Shown here piece after piece: positions 36,976 to 46,819 of a stretch of 64,000 bases of DNA. A program made the translations under genes and the position numbers. Numbering within the stretch: the first letter of the stretch is position 1; each line of letters begins with the position of its first letter. Source of the stretch: Icerya purchasi (taxonomy: Eukaryota; Arthropoda; Insecta; Hemiptera; Monophlebidae). The notes under the pieces were generated by a model that worked only from the letters and a program-made list of their open reading frames with translations, did no database searches and was not told the DNA's origin. The stretch spans positions 462,519,576 through 462,583,575 of the forward strand of contig CM077116.1 of the NCBI GenBank assembly GCA_039619475.1. The letters run 5' to 3'.

Positions 36976-37738
36976 ATTTGTTCATAATTACAGCGAGTAA
37001 TAATGCTTATGATTATTCTGATTTTTTTGCGTAAATAATTTTTAGTCAACGAAAATTCTTGCATGTATCATTATTTCTTTTTAATTATCCTTAAAATTCG
37101 TATTATATGCGAAATTACAACATTCAATTAAAAAAACGCTGCAATTTAACTTTTACATTTTTGTTGTTTAACTCTTAGCATACTACATATTGTTCTAAAA
37201 TGCAATTGTCTGCGGAAAAACTTACTCGTTTGTGTTATCATTGTGAAAAATTAAATTCGATTCCCTTCATTTCGCTACCGCTCAGTTTGTCGCCGTTGAG
37301 CTTGTCACACGAGTCCCGCTGCGCCAAATTGTGTCTCTGATTTAATTTCTAGCATGTCTAGTTACGGCCCGGAAACCAACCATACCGAAAGTCTTTATAG
37401 AAATTCCAGCTGTATTATTAAATGTTAACGGAAAATATTGATTCTTGAACTTTTTTCAAGAACATTTTACCCATTAACGCTTCACAAGTAATTTTACAAT
37501 GAAGAAATGGAAATAAATAAATATAAACGACAAAACGACAATATCTATATTTAATTTAATAATTTTAAAGCATTGTAATATGAAAGGATTAGACGAAAAT
37601 AAACTTCAGGTAATTGGTACTCTCGTCTATGTACGTAAATTACGATAAGACACTAAAAAATCTCAAATAAAATTGTAGTTAATAGAAACTGATTTAGAAG
37701 GAAGATTAAGAATTAATATACCTATTTCTCACACTCAC
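36976..37738. other. No gene seen
   Basis: A+T-rich DNA between a LINE 3' fragment and a candidate minus-strand exon. It contains only the short repeat copy at 37266-37318. Confidence 0.5.
37266..37318. repeat. Short dispersed repeat, copy B
   Basis: Direct-orientation partner of 32341-32393; see that entry for the shared blocks. In reverse complement both read GAC..., ending near an AATCGAA motif, but no Pol III promoter is complete. Confidence 0.55.
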
Positions 37739-37978
37739 ATATAGCAATCACGTTTATAGTTTAAAACAGTACGCAGCCGGTAGTCTAAAAAGGTTTTCGA
37801 TATAGTAACTGGTTTCCCCGGTTGACGACCAAACGTACTGATAACGATTTGAATTAACAACAAAGTATGCAAAATGGGTTGAACGGCGTCAAAATGAGCG
37901 GTCCCGGTATATCGCATGCTGGCTTTTACTTTCAGACGAAAACAAGCAGAAGTCATACAAACCGCTATATTCAAAATG
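37739..37978 (-). CDS. Candidate 240-bp exon on the minus strand, unrecognised protein
   Basis: On the minus strand the block is bounded by ACACAG and by GTGAGT, a strong donor. One frame is open throughout, with 79 full codons between split codons (1 nt at the start, 2 nt at the end), so the length is a multiple of three. It reads ILNIAVCMTSACFRLKVKAS, then a hydrophobic ILHTLLLIQIVI stretch, then FGRQPGKPVTISKTFLDYRL. G+C content is raised compared with flanks and codon choice looks natural (ACC, GCC, CTG). The upstream pyrimidine tract is poor, which weakens the call. The hydrophobic stretch could be a membrane segment. I do not recognise the family. If real, it belongs to a gene on the opposite strand to the 18720 and 40092 exons. 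Confidence 0.4.
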
Positions 37979-37979
37979 C

Positions 37980-38856
37980 TGTGTTATATTGTGTACTGCA
38001 TTCTTATCCATTTATTTCGTTACGCAAATTTTTATTGATTTAAATTCCATCACCTGCAAATCCAATTAAAATTCCTTTTTGTGCTCGAATTTGTTAAAAG
38101 ATTAACAACAATCCCCAATGTACAGCAACAGAACCCGCGCTGACAGAAAAAATATTAAAGAAAAAAAAGTAATAAATAATATTAATAATGTAGTTTCGCG
38201 GATCGCAAAAGATTCAGACATCCAGCAATGAATTGGTTAGTTACTCTCAATAATGTCGTCACTCTCTCGAACGTAAATTGAACACTTTCCCTCTCTTGTT
38301 GTATACCTGCAAAATGGTGCTCCGATAACAAATTCTTCCCGTTAAATTGTCAGATGTCTTAAACGAACCGGACAAAGCCCAAAAGTTCTTCTTCCGTTAA
38401 TTGTTTAAATCGTTCTGCCAGTCCCCGTCGTTGTTGAGAAAAACTGTAAACTCGCACGTAAAATTACCAGACCTTTTCAAATTCTCCAAATAATCTACCA
38501 TAAACTTCGCAGCAAAATGAAGGACTCTGAAGAAGCGAGAATAGAAAATAACAAGGCGTTTTAAGATTATCAACCCTGTATTATTGGGAGCGGGGGTAGA
38601 TTTTTACAAAATGTTCAGGTTAATCTTTTATCCTCTCAGGATTTAAAATTTAAAGCTACATTTTTGCTTTCATTCCGTTTACTTCTGCAGTGTGTAAAAT
38701 TTGACAATTGTTTTTTTTATAAAATAAAACAAGTCGTTCTATTTTAAATTCGTCTGTGTTGTTTGTCAAATATTTCACTGCGTCCGAACGTGTTCATAGC
38801 ATTTAATTCGAATTAAACAATTAAAAATAAAGTTTTAATATTTAAATAATTTAGGC

Positions 38857-38888
<32 letters not shown>

Positions 38889-39048
38889 CCGAGAACGCCA
38901 AATATTTATTAGAAAAATTGCAACCAGATCTTAAGCAAATATCCGGTGTTTTAGTAACGAGTATAAGAAAAGGAAATGGAGGAAGCAATTTATTTGCACT
39001 ATTGTCAAGAATTTAAAGTCAACTAGAATTTCTACATCGGAAACGTTT
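37980..39048. other. No gene recognised; A run of 28
   Basis: The part 38200-38560 is less A+T-rich, and the minus strand there has open stretches of 30 to 40 codons in shifting frames, so it may be decayed coding or transposon DNA. A long A run lies near 38861-38888. Nothing can be named. Confidence 0.4.
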
Positions 39049-39275
39049 AAATTTTATTCTGTTGTTTAACTTAAATTTTCAGAAAGAAAACAATTATGAG
39101 GAATCATTTTGTAATTTGTACATTAGTATTGACAATTATTTAGTTTAACTATTATGTTACAAAATCGGCTTCCTTTATCCATTCATAATTGTCAATACTA
39201 ATGTACAAATTACAAAATAATTCCTCATAATTGTTTTCTTTCTGAAAATTTAAGTTAAACAACAGAATAAAATTT
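39049..39275. repeat. Near-perfect hairpin, 91-bp arms
   Basis: The arms 39049-39139 and 39185-39275 are reverse complements with about one mismatch over 91 bp. A 45-bp spacer separates them. The high identity means recent formation or a recent insertion of a foldback element. I could not identify a clear target duplication at its ends. There is no coding capacity. A hairpin precursor RNA is conceivable if the region is transcribed, but nothing shows transcription. Confidence 0.8.
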
Positions 39276-40091
39276 TCATCCGCATTTTTATATCCTATTA
39301 AGCGATAATTTATATTATAATCTTTTTGGTAGGATAAAATTGATTTATTTTAGTACCGAATTCTTTTGCGAGAGCATTAAACGTTATAGTAAACGCTGAT
39401 TAAGAGATTCATAAATAATCTGACTGTAATATATTCCTAAAAAATATGTCAAGTGAAAATTTTAGTAGAAAAATTTACGACAAAATTAAAGAAAAATCTC
39501 ATTAGTTATAATATGTTTGTCGCTGTAGAACCATTTTTCTCAATTAACATTTAAACTTTTTTACAAAGCACCACTTTAAGAATTTGTAACTCAAATAGAG
39601 ACATTTTACCTTCACTAAATGGTTCGTGAGCATGGCTTTAACTGAGACGAATTTGTGTAATTTATAAGCAAAATTTCGCATTGTTCTTTCCTTTTTTTTT
39701 TTTCTTTTTCTTTTAATTAAACAGTATTTCTTTTTGGAAGTCGTTTCATCCAGTAATTACATCTGTTACGGAGCTTAATTGCTTTGTAGACATATAGAGC
39801 GCCGAAAAATAATGTATATTTCAACGCACCGCAAATTAACGCATAAATAACGATAATTGTATATTATTACTATGTATGAGTATTTTTTTTTTTCTTTTCA
39901 ATCAACAATTTAAATTCCAAAAAAAGTGCAAATAAATCAAAAAAAATTATATTCTTTATAATTATATACTTATTAAAAATAGCAAATGGAAAATTTAAAA
40001 AAAGAAATTAATAATTCTTATCTGCGCTTCGTGCATCCGGCGACTCCGTATTTAATTGTGTAATTTTTTTCTGCAATTCGTTTTTGGACAG
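39276..40091. other. No gene seen; probable intron
   Basis: A+T-rich DNA with T runs. If the exon at 40092 is real, this is intron on its 5' side. A TTTTTTTCTGCAATTC tract at 40064-40079 is its likely polypyrimidine region. Confidence 0.5.
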
Positions 40092-40217
40092 CAGCTCGCA
40101 CGAAAATTGGGACAAGGCTGTGATATTAATGATACTAATAATAAGGATCAGCAAACCGGAAATCGGCAGCAGCAAAATAAGAAAGGCGATTCCAGTTCTT
40201 CCGAAAAAAATGCTCAT
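40092..40217 (+). CDS. Candidate 126-bp internal exon, Gln/Asn/Ser-rich segment of an unrecognised protein
   Basis: A pyrimidine-rich tract ends in CAGCAG at 40089-40094, and GTAAGTATG begins at 40218, both strong splice matches. The frame is open for 42 codons and reads QLARKLGQGCDINDTNNKDQ, then a polar QTGNRQQQNKKGDSSSSEKN. The composition is unlike the surrounding A+T-rich DNA and typical of disordered linkers in insect proteins. The length is a multiple of three with phase 0 on both sides. The CAGCAG acceptor is a NAGNAG site, so two products differing by one Gln are possible. I do not recognise the gene. It is on the same strand as the 18720 exon, and a shared gene with introns over 20 kb is possible but unproven. 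Confidence 0.55.
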
Positions 40218-40454
40218 GTAAGTATGCATTATGAATTAGTCGGGAATTTAATTATCCGTTCTTGTGTATTTCTTTTGACATTTAAAATTAAAAATAAAAT
40301 TACAAGAAAAATTAATACCGGTATTTGTTTACCAAATTTGCCTAAAGTATAAACTTTTTTTCTCTATCCAACTACAACATTTAGAATAAAAAATGCGTTA
40401 TCCATGCAGTAATAACATTAATAATGCCTCAAGGAAGTGTTTGCAGTGTTCTAT

Positions 40455-40458
<4 letters not shown>

Positions 40459-40495
<37 letters not shown>
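40459..40495. repeat. (TA)n microsatellite
   Basis: About eighteen TA units; the open frame over it is an artefact. Confidence 0.95.
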
Positions 40496-40496
<1 letters not shown>

Positions 40497-41050
40497 CTCC
40501 TCCTCTTATCTATGCATTATTCTCAGATAACTAATTGTATCCTTGGATCTCATGGTAGATTAGAACAGATTCAATACTTTTACGATGAGTATAAACGAAC
40601 TAGAGTTAAAATTATCAAATTTCAGTTTTTGACACAATAAACCGCTTACATTAATTTTAACATGAAAAAATGAAATACGAGCTTATATATGAACTATGCA
40701 AAGTTAAAATGCAAAAAAAGTCTTTAAGTATTAGATACCAGACATTTAACTGAATCTCATACTTAAAACCGGCCAAAACAAAATGTTCGCCTCTTTAATT
40801 AAACTTATGAAAATTATTGTTTAATAGATATGTTAGATTAAATAGTTCAATCTTACTCAAACTGAAACTAGCACAAAATAAAAAAAAAAAAAACAGGAGT
40901 TCAATGTTTGATTTAAGATGAACTAACCCCACTCGCAATTGCCTTCATTAGCTGGTTGTTTTCCGCGGCTTGTTTCTGCGTAGATGCTTATATATGCATT
41001 GTATGCTTCCAGCCAATATTAAGTAAAAACCATAGGTGTGATTAGACACA

Positions 41051-41081
41051 ATATATATTTATATTTATATTTATATTTATA
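41051..41081. repeat. TATATT hexamer repeat
   Basis: About five copies of a 6-bp unit directly outside the left end of the mariner element. Confidence 0.8.
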
Positions 41082-41083
41082 TA

Positions 41084-42307
41084 CAAGGTGATTATAATTA
41101 AAGTTCAAATTTCAAAACGCTATAAAAAAAGAACCACTGATCAAAATGATGTCAAATTTGAACGGAATATTATTGAGGAAGAGGAAAAGCGGATGGCATA
41201 AAAAAAAGAAATAGTTCCAATTTTTTTTCTTCTTTTTTTTTTGCCCCGTATCTAATTTTAGTAACAGATTGCGCTAATAGTACCGCTTCATTCTACAAAG
41301 GTTACTGTGTAATGCGGGTTTACAGTATTATTTATCACACGGCCATATTTTTTCCAGGAGACAGGTGCTTTCTCGGTCTTGTTACCTGTACCGTCACTGG
41401 TAACCGCTATGTATCTTTTATGCAACCACGTCATTCCAGCACTTCAACAGCGTGGATGTGTAGATGGGATCATTTTTATGCAAGATATCGGTTTTTAATT
41501 ATGCTGCAGCCAAAAACCGCACAAAAAACATCAATCAAATTGGGTTTTAATTGCCTTGAGGCCAAAAACCGCATAAAGGGAATCCATCAAATCGATTTTT
41601 AAACTTCGTCAGACTGGTTCAAAACATGTTCAATGCTGTCCACTGTTTTCTGCAACAAGTTGAAATCGAAAAACAGCATGTTCCACAACTGATCGAAGTG
41701 TCTCCGGGATTACGCCCAGAATGTGTTGCGCAATGCGTGCTTTCAATTCAGCTAAGTTTGCAATTGGAATACTGAACACAACAGATAGCCTCGCAGCCAG
41801 AATTCACATGGATTAAGATCAAGTGATCGGGACGGCCAGGCTGTAGAGAAATGACGGCTGAATTTCTGAAATGCTGCTTCACTGGATTTTCAATGTACGA
41901 AAGAGCGCCATTTTGCATAAAAATGATTCCAACCACACATCCACGCTGTTGAAGAGCTGGAATGATGTGGTTGCGTAAAAGACACATAACGCTTACCAAT
42001 GACGGTACAGGTAACAAGACCGAAAAAGCACCCGTCGTCTCCTGAAAAAAATATGGCCGTATGAAAAATGATGCTGTAAATCCGCACTACACAGTAACCT
42101 TTGCAGAATGAAGCGGTACTGGTAGCAGCACAATCTGTTGCTAAAATTAGATGCGGGGCAAAAAAAAATTTGAACTATTTCTTTTTTTTATGCCATCAGC
42201 TTTCCCCCTTCTTCAATAATATTCTGTTCAAATTTTACGTCATTCTGATCAATGGTTCTTCTTTTATAGCGTTTTGAAACTTGAACTTTAATTATTATCA
42301 CACCCTG
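41084..42307 (-). mobile_element. Tc1/mariner-type element folded as an inverted duplication, 1224 bp
   Basis: The left end reads CAAGGTGATTATAATTAAAG and the right end, in reverse complement, CAGGGTGTGATAATAATTAA, with TA on both outer sides (41082-41083, 42308-42309). The two halves are inverted copies for about 400 bp each, not just at the tips: both contain the same transposase 5' region and the same start of the catalytic core. The unique middle (about 41600-41890) encodes the transposase C-terminus on the minus strand. So both ends derive from the 5' end of one transposon. Arms differ at about one base in seven or eight, so the fold is not recent. It is non-functional. Confidence 0.75.
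41625..42060 (-). pseudogene. Mariner-type transposase remnant (catalytic core and C-terminus)
   Basis: On the minus strand, across frameshifts, the order is: GKRYVSF; HIIPALQQRGCVVGIIFMQN, then GAL; TAWPSRSLDLNPCEFWLRGY; and ANLAELKARIAQHILGVIPE, then TLRSVVEHAV. The motif FMQNGA stands where the family has FxQDGA, so the second catalytic Asp is Asn in this copy. The inverted left arm, read on the plus strand near 41440-41475, keeps the Asp (FMQDIG) but loses the next residues. SLDLNPCEFW is the third catalytic region. The first catalytic Asp is not certain. Two frames are mixed, so no functional protein can be made. Confidence 0.65.
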
Positions 42308-42309
42308 TA

Positions 42310-42908
42310 TATATGTACATAAAATGTGTATAGTGAGCAGTTACCGCCAAAAAAAAACAAAAAACAGTAAACTATGTGTTGTAATAAACTAACCATTAAA
42401 TTTTATTATTTACATTTTTGATAGTGTTTAATAAAACTAGTTTCTGTTATGAGTTTAAAAAAAAAAAAATGGTATGAAGTATAGCAAGAGTTTTGAAGAG
42501 TACTAATATAAAAAGTGCAAACAGAAAAAATAAATTACAGAAATCATAACCGTAATGTACCAAATGCCTATTACAACAGCTAGCAGTACATAAATAAATC
42601 GTTCATACTTTATGACAAACAGCAGCAAAAAAATTTCTGGGAAATAAAATTACTTTAATTTTTTATAAATTATTCCCAGAGTATTATGAAAAAAAGGATC
42701 TTCGCACTACACAATATATGCATTATTTAATTAGTGGGTAAAGTAATTTTTAAAAATAATCTTAATAATAATACGAATAAAATGAAAGATTAACAAATAT
42801 TTATAAAACAAGTGACTGATCTACATTTATGAAGCATTACGAAAGAAATAAATTAATTAAGAAATAAATTTTAACCAAATACAGTAAATGTAAACAATAT
42901 AAACGAAT
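42310..42908. other. No gene seen
   Basis: A+T-rich interval between two DNA transposon remnants, with A runs and no motif. Confidence 0.55.
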
Positions 42909-42916
42909 GTGACTCG

Positions 42917-43343
42917 CAAGGCCATGTCCACGGGGTGGGTTTTGGGGGTTAACCCCCCCCCCCCCATGAGAACTGAAATAGTTATTATAAATACACAAAA
43001 ATCTGAAAAAAATCAAAAATTTAAAATAAATATTGACGATTTTTCAGGCTGTTTTTACCTACGTTTAAAAGAAAAAAGGAAAAATATGTTCCATATTTTT
43101 AGGTACTTCATTAATATTTTATACAATTTTTTTTATTACGAGTATAATTAATAACATATGTAATTTTTATTAATGTTTATACGGGGTAATTCATTTATGT
43201 AAATTATTAGTACATATAAATCAAAATGATGGAAATTATTAATAGTACAAATATTAGTGAAAAATGTATTGTTATTTATAAAATAAACATGTAAAGAAAA
43301 TTTTCAAACCCTCCCCCTTTCAAGAATTCTGGGCACGGACCTG
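42917..43343. mobile_element. hAT-type MITE, 427 bp, perfect 8-bp target duplication
   Basis: The left end reads CAAGGCCATGTCCACGGGG and the right end, in reverse complement, CAGGTCCGTGCCCAG. Identical 8-bp repeats, GTGACTCG, flank it at 42909-42916 and 43344-43351. A C run of 13 lies inside the left end and a shorter C-rich run inside the right end. The 80-codon open frame starting at the target duplication is A+T-rich and has no motif, so I treat the element as non-coding. Confidence 0.8.
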
Positions 43344-43351
43344 GTGACTCG

Positions 43352-44966
43352 ATTAAGTTGATGACCTTGGTAATATTATTGAGCGCTTTTTTTAGTTTCG
43401 TAGGAATGGTAAACCCAAATTAAGAGACATCTATTTCTTCGTGTTTTTTATATAAATAGAATTTTTTTTATATTTTCGTATTGCATATTATAAATCTAAA
43501 AGTAACCACACGTAATCGTAGTTTTTTATTAATTAAATCAAAAATTTTACTCAAATAAACTAAAAAAATAGCGTGCCGAAAGCTTTAACTTACTGCAGCA
43601 GTGTACAAGTTCAAGGCGCCTAGTTCGTAAAGATGCAACATTTTTTTGAGAGCAATATACTTCTACAAAGACTGGATTAAACTAAAAATACTATTAATGA
43701 AAAATATTTCTTGCTTTCTTGACGTCGTGAAAAAAGACCGTTCTTGCGATAAATAAAACTGTAGAATTACGCCCATAGAGCACATAAAATTTGTTTACTG
43801 AACATCATTCAATTTAAAATCATATGATCTATAAAAACATTTATTCATATTTTACCATTTTATAATTTAATAATAAAATGAAGGCCCCATCACCTTAAAA
43901 GACAAGCAAGGTCAAAATATCGATAAAGGTTTCGACGAGAAATGATATTTTCAACTAATAATTATCATCATTAATTAATCATTAAATCTTATTTTTAAAC
44001 ATTCATCGACGTTTAAAAAATCCTTCCACTCCGTAATTTTTGTACCACATAAAACATATAACGCACATCAAAATGAAGACGTGAAGGAAAATCCTATGGG
44101 ATTAAAAATAAGAGTTACATTTAATCGGTTCATTGAAAAATCCGAATATTTTTCGGAAAATGCTCTAAGAAGTGTCATTAAAGAATTCAGTGAAATGTTT
44201 CAAAAATTGTAGGTCGAAAATATGATTAGATAACACGTCATTATACGATTTTCTCTATTCCGCTTTATTATTATTCAGTACTTTGTTAAATTTTTCTCTT
44301 ATACTTATTCCGTTATCTTTTCTTAATTTTATATGTGTAACGATAATTTTTTTCAACATTCGTAAAGTAAATTCTAACAGGTACTTTAGGAATAAAGTTA
44401 TCATTCTTATTACTTTTATAATCTTTTTCTACTACTTTAAGGCAGATACAATCTGCCTGGAGAAAAAAATCAGGTAATATCAAATTTAACCTGAGCCACA
44501 AAATACAAATTTCAATGAATTAATTATTTTCCTTTGTAACAAACGAATTAGTCGGATTAGTAATTGAATTAATTTTGTATTAACGCGAAACGATTAGAAT
44601 TGAGTCATCCAATAAAAATTAAGCCTTGTTTTTCAAATGAGTTTTTTAAGAAAAAAAAAAAATGAATAACCAGATCTCATAATTCGCATATATTATTGTT
44701 GATTAATCGTTTGTACAACATAATATTATTTTTGCATTATGAAATTTTTTTAAAAATTGAAATGGATAATATAAATCCTTCGGTGGAACTTCATGATCAA
44801 GAGTATGCGTACATATTATAGAAAACTTTTAAGGAGGAAAATTATATAGTTACGTAATATCTTATACGGTAAGCAGTAGATTTGAGAAAAATCTTCTTTC
44901 ATAAAGAAAATCAAATAGCGATCTCTCTAGAAATTTAAAAACGTTTTAAAAATACATAATTATTAC
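43352..44966. other. No gene recognised
   Basis: A+T-rich DNA. A possible 28-bp micro-exon at 44449-44476 was considered and rejected. Nothing else is supported. Confidence 0.5.
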
Positions 44967-46304
44967 AATTTAATTTAAATTTTGTTTCATTTTTAGGTGA
45001 AAAATAAAAAAAAGTTACAAAATTGTAGCTAAGATGATAGTTTAGAATTTGAATACTAAATTACCAGAAAAAATAGAACGACAGTATTTTTATTAGACTT
45101 TATTTCTTTTTTATTTTTGTTAGTAATCCGATCCGAATTCTTTGTCCGTGAGCAGGTAAAAAAATATACATATATATTTCTCATTAGACTCTTTTCATTT
45201 ACATTGCAAAATTAAAAATAAATAAAAAAGACAAAAGATCGACGACAGTTGCGTTTTAAATAGAATAAAAAGTAACATTAATAATTTAACTAGAAAACGG
45301 TTTTAAATATTAGTTATAATTAAATTGTATAAGTAATATTTATACAAAACTTTTATAGAATAAATTAAGTTTCTCTGTTCTAACAAATTTTTTCACCCAG
45401 GTTTTGGTTCTTTTGGGGAGATGAAAAGCTGTCAGGAATATACGATATGGAATTTAAAATTACCTCAAAAATCACTAAAAATTTATATCATTAGATAACG
45501 CTTTTAAAGTGAAATTCAAAATATAAATCAAAACGTAGAAGTCCTTTCATAAAATCAAAAAAATTACGGATAAAAAATTATTTATTAAAAATAGCAAAAT
45601 AAAATGATGTTCACGTGAGTAAAAGCCCGAGTAACAAAGTTGGGGAAATTAAAAGGTGTCTCAAACATATGCATCAAGGACCGCCTTATAGGAACAATAT
45701 AGCCGAGCTTACAACTTTATATTCAGGCCCTCGGGGCGCTGAAAGTTCGAAAGTTTTGAAAAAAATATTTTTTTTCTCGGACATGTGATATATTGTTGGA
45801 AAGGTCGCTATTTGTCAAAAACGAAATCGAATTTCATTTCCTTAACGAAATTTTCAAAGATGATGAAAGTTCAAAAAACCACGAAAAATAACGTGTAGCT
45901 CTCCCCTTAACGCCGTCAGTATTATAGTGTAAAATTTTAAACAAGGTTAATAATATGCGATTCCCCGTACATTTCTCTAGTTTGGAACATCCGGCTTTCC
46001 AACTTTATATTCAGACCCTCGGGGCGTCAAAAGGTCGCGAAATTTTTGAAAGAAATTTTTTTTTTTCTGGGCATGTGATATATAGTTGGAAAGATCGCTT
46101 TTTGCCAGGAAGGAAGCCGTATTTTATTTTTTTAATGAAACTTTCAGAGTTGGCAATAATTTCAAAAAGTCGCAAAAAAATATTTGTCTCCCCCTCTTTA
46201 CTGCGAAAAAATTCAGATTCCCTTTTTTGAATTTAGTTTTATGTAAATATAAATTATAGTTATCATTAACTTAACATATGGAATCCTCAGCTTGACTGAA
46301 CTTG
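44967..46304 (-). repeat. Left arm of a large inverted repeat, ~1.34 kb
   Basis: Reverse complement of 59684-62001 once the 966-bp Helitron there is removed. Identity is very high from the outer end to about 46110. Toward the inner end, 46110-46304, it drops and small indels appear, including a 14-18 bp insertion in the right arm. The outer match ends sharply at 44967, and the inner one at about 46304 (CTTGACTGAACTTG). Inside are two diverged units with period about 284 bp (from 45709 and 45993), each with ACTTTATATTCAG and CCTCGGGGCG. There is no transposase and no clear target duplication on the outside. It may be two insertions of one repeat family, or the arms of one large rearrangement. 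Confidence 0.85.
45955..46230 (+). other. 91-codon open frame in the left arm, unrecognised
   Basis: Begins MRFPVHFSSLEHPAFQLYIQ and continues TLGASKGREIFERNFFF. The same frame occurs at 59740-60048 in the right arm with the first 52 residues identical; the rest diverges. Conservation of protein cannot be separated from conservation of DNA here, since the surrounding non-coding sequence is equally conserved. I know no family with this sequence. Most likely a chance frame in a repeat. Confidence 0.3.
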
Positions 46305-46819
46305 TCTTTTTTCCTTTTTTTTATTATGGATCTCTATCTCTTCTTCCCACCAATATCCACCAATATGGTTATTTTATTTTTCTATATTATATTCCGAAAA
46401 GGGCAATTACAGCAATTGATGTTAGCTGATATGGCAAAAACTACTATCGCATCATATATATTTGCGTTAAATCTTAAATGCACTCTCGTCAATGTTAAAC
46501 CGAGACACATTGATACTGCTTTACGTTGTAGTCACATATTTAATGCCCTCACACTGATGAGATGACCGGCCGTATTTTTTAATATTTATATAATTTGTCA
46601 TTTCGTGTACCATTATGGACAATAAAATAGTAACTCTGATATCTCTAGAATTCTTTTCTTTCACTTACGACCTTTCCTTCATTAGTTCCAGTTTAACTAA
46701 AATTGTCCACGACCAATAGACTGTTAATTACCCCAATTTTAACTAAATTTTTTGTGCTTATCATTTGCCTTTTTCTATATACCTCCTCCACTTTTTTCCT
46801 TCTTATTTCATAATCTATT

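Larger units (their letters stand above)
40224..41083. other. No gene seen; probable intron with simple repeats
   Basis: Holds a TA microsatellite at 40459-40495 and a TATATT hexamer repeat at 41051-41081. Nothing else is recognisable. It would be intron if the exon at 40092 is real. Confidence 0.5.

Noticed and set aside
44449..44476. Possible 28-bp micro-exon between AAGGCAG and GTAATA.
   Set aside because: Too short to support by sequence alone; the palindrome AGATTGTAT/ATACAATCT nearby can explain the look of it.
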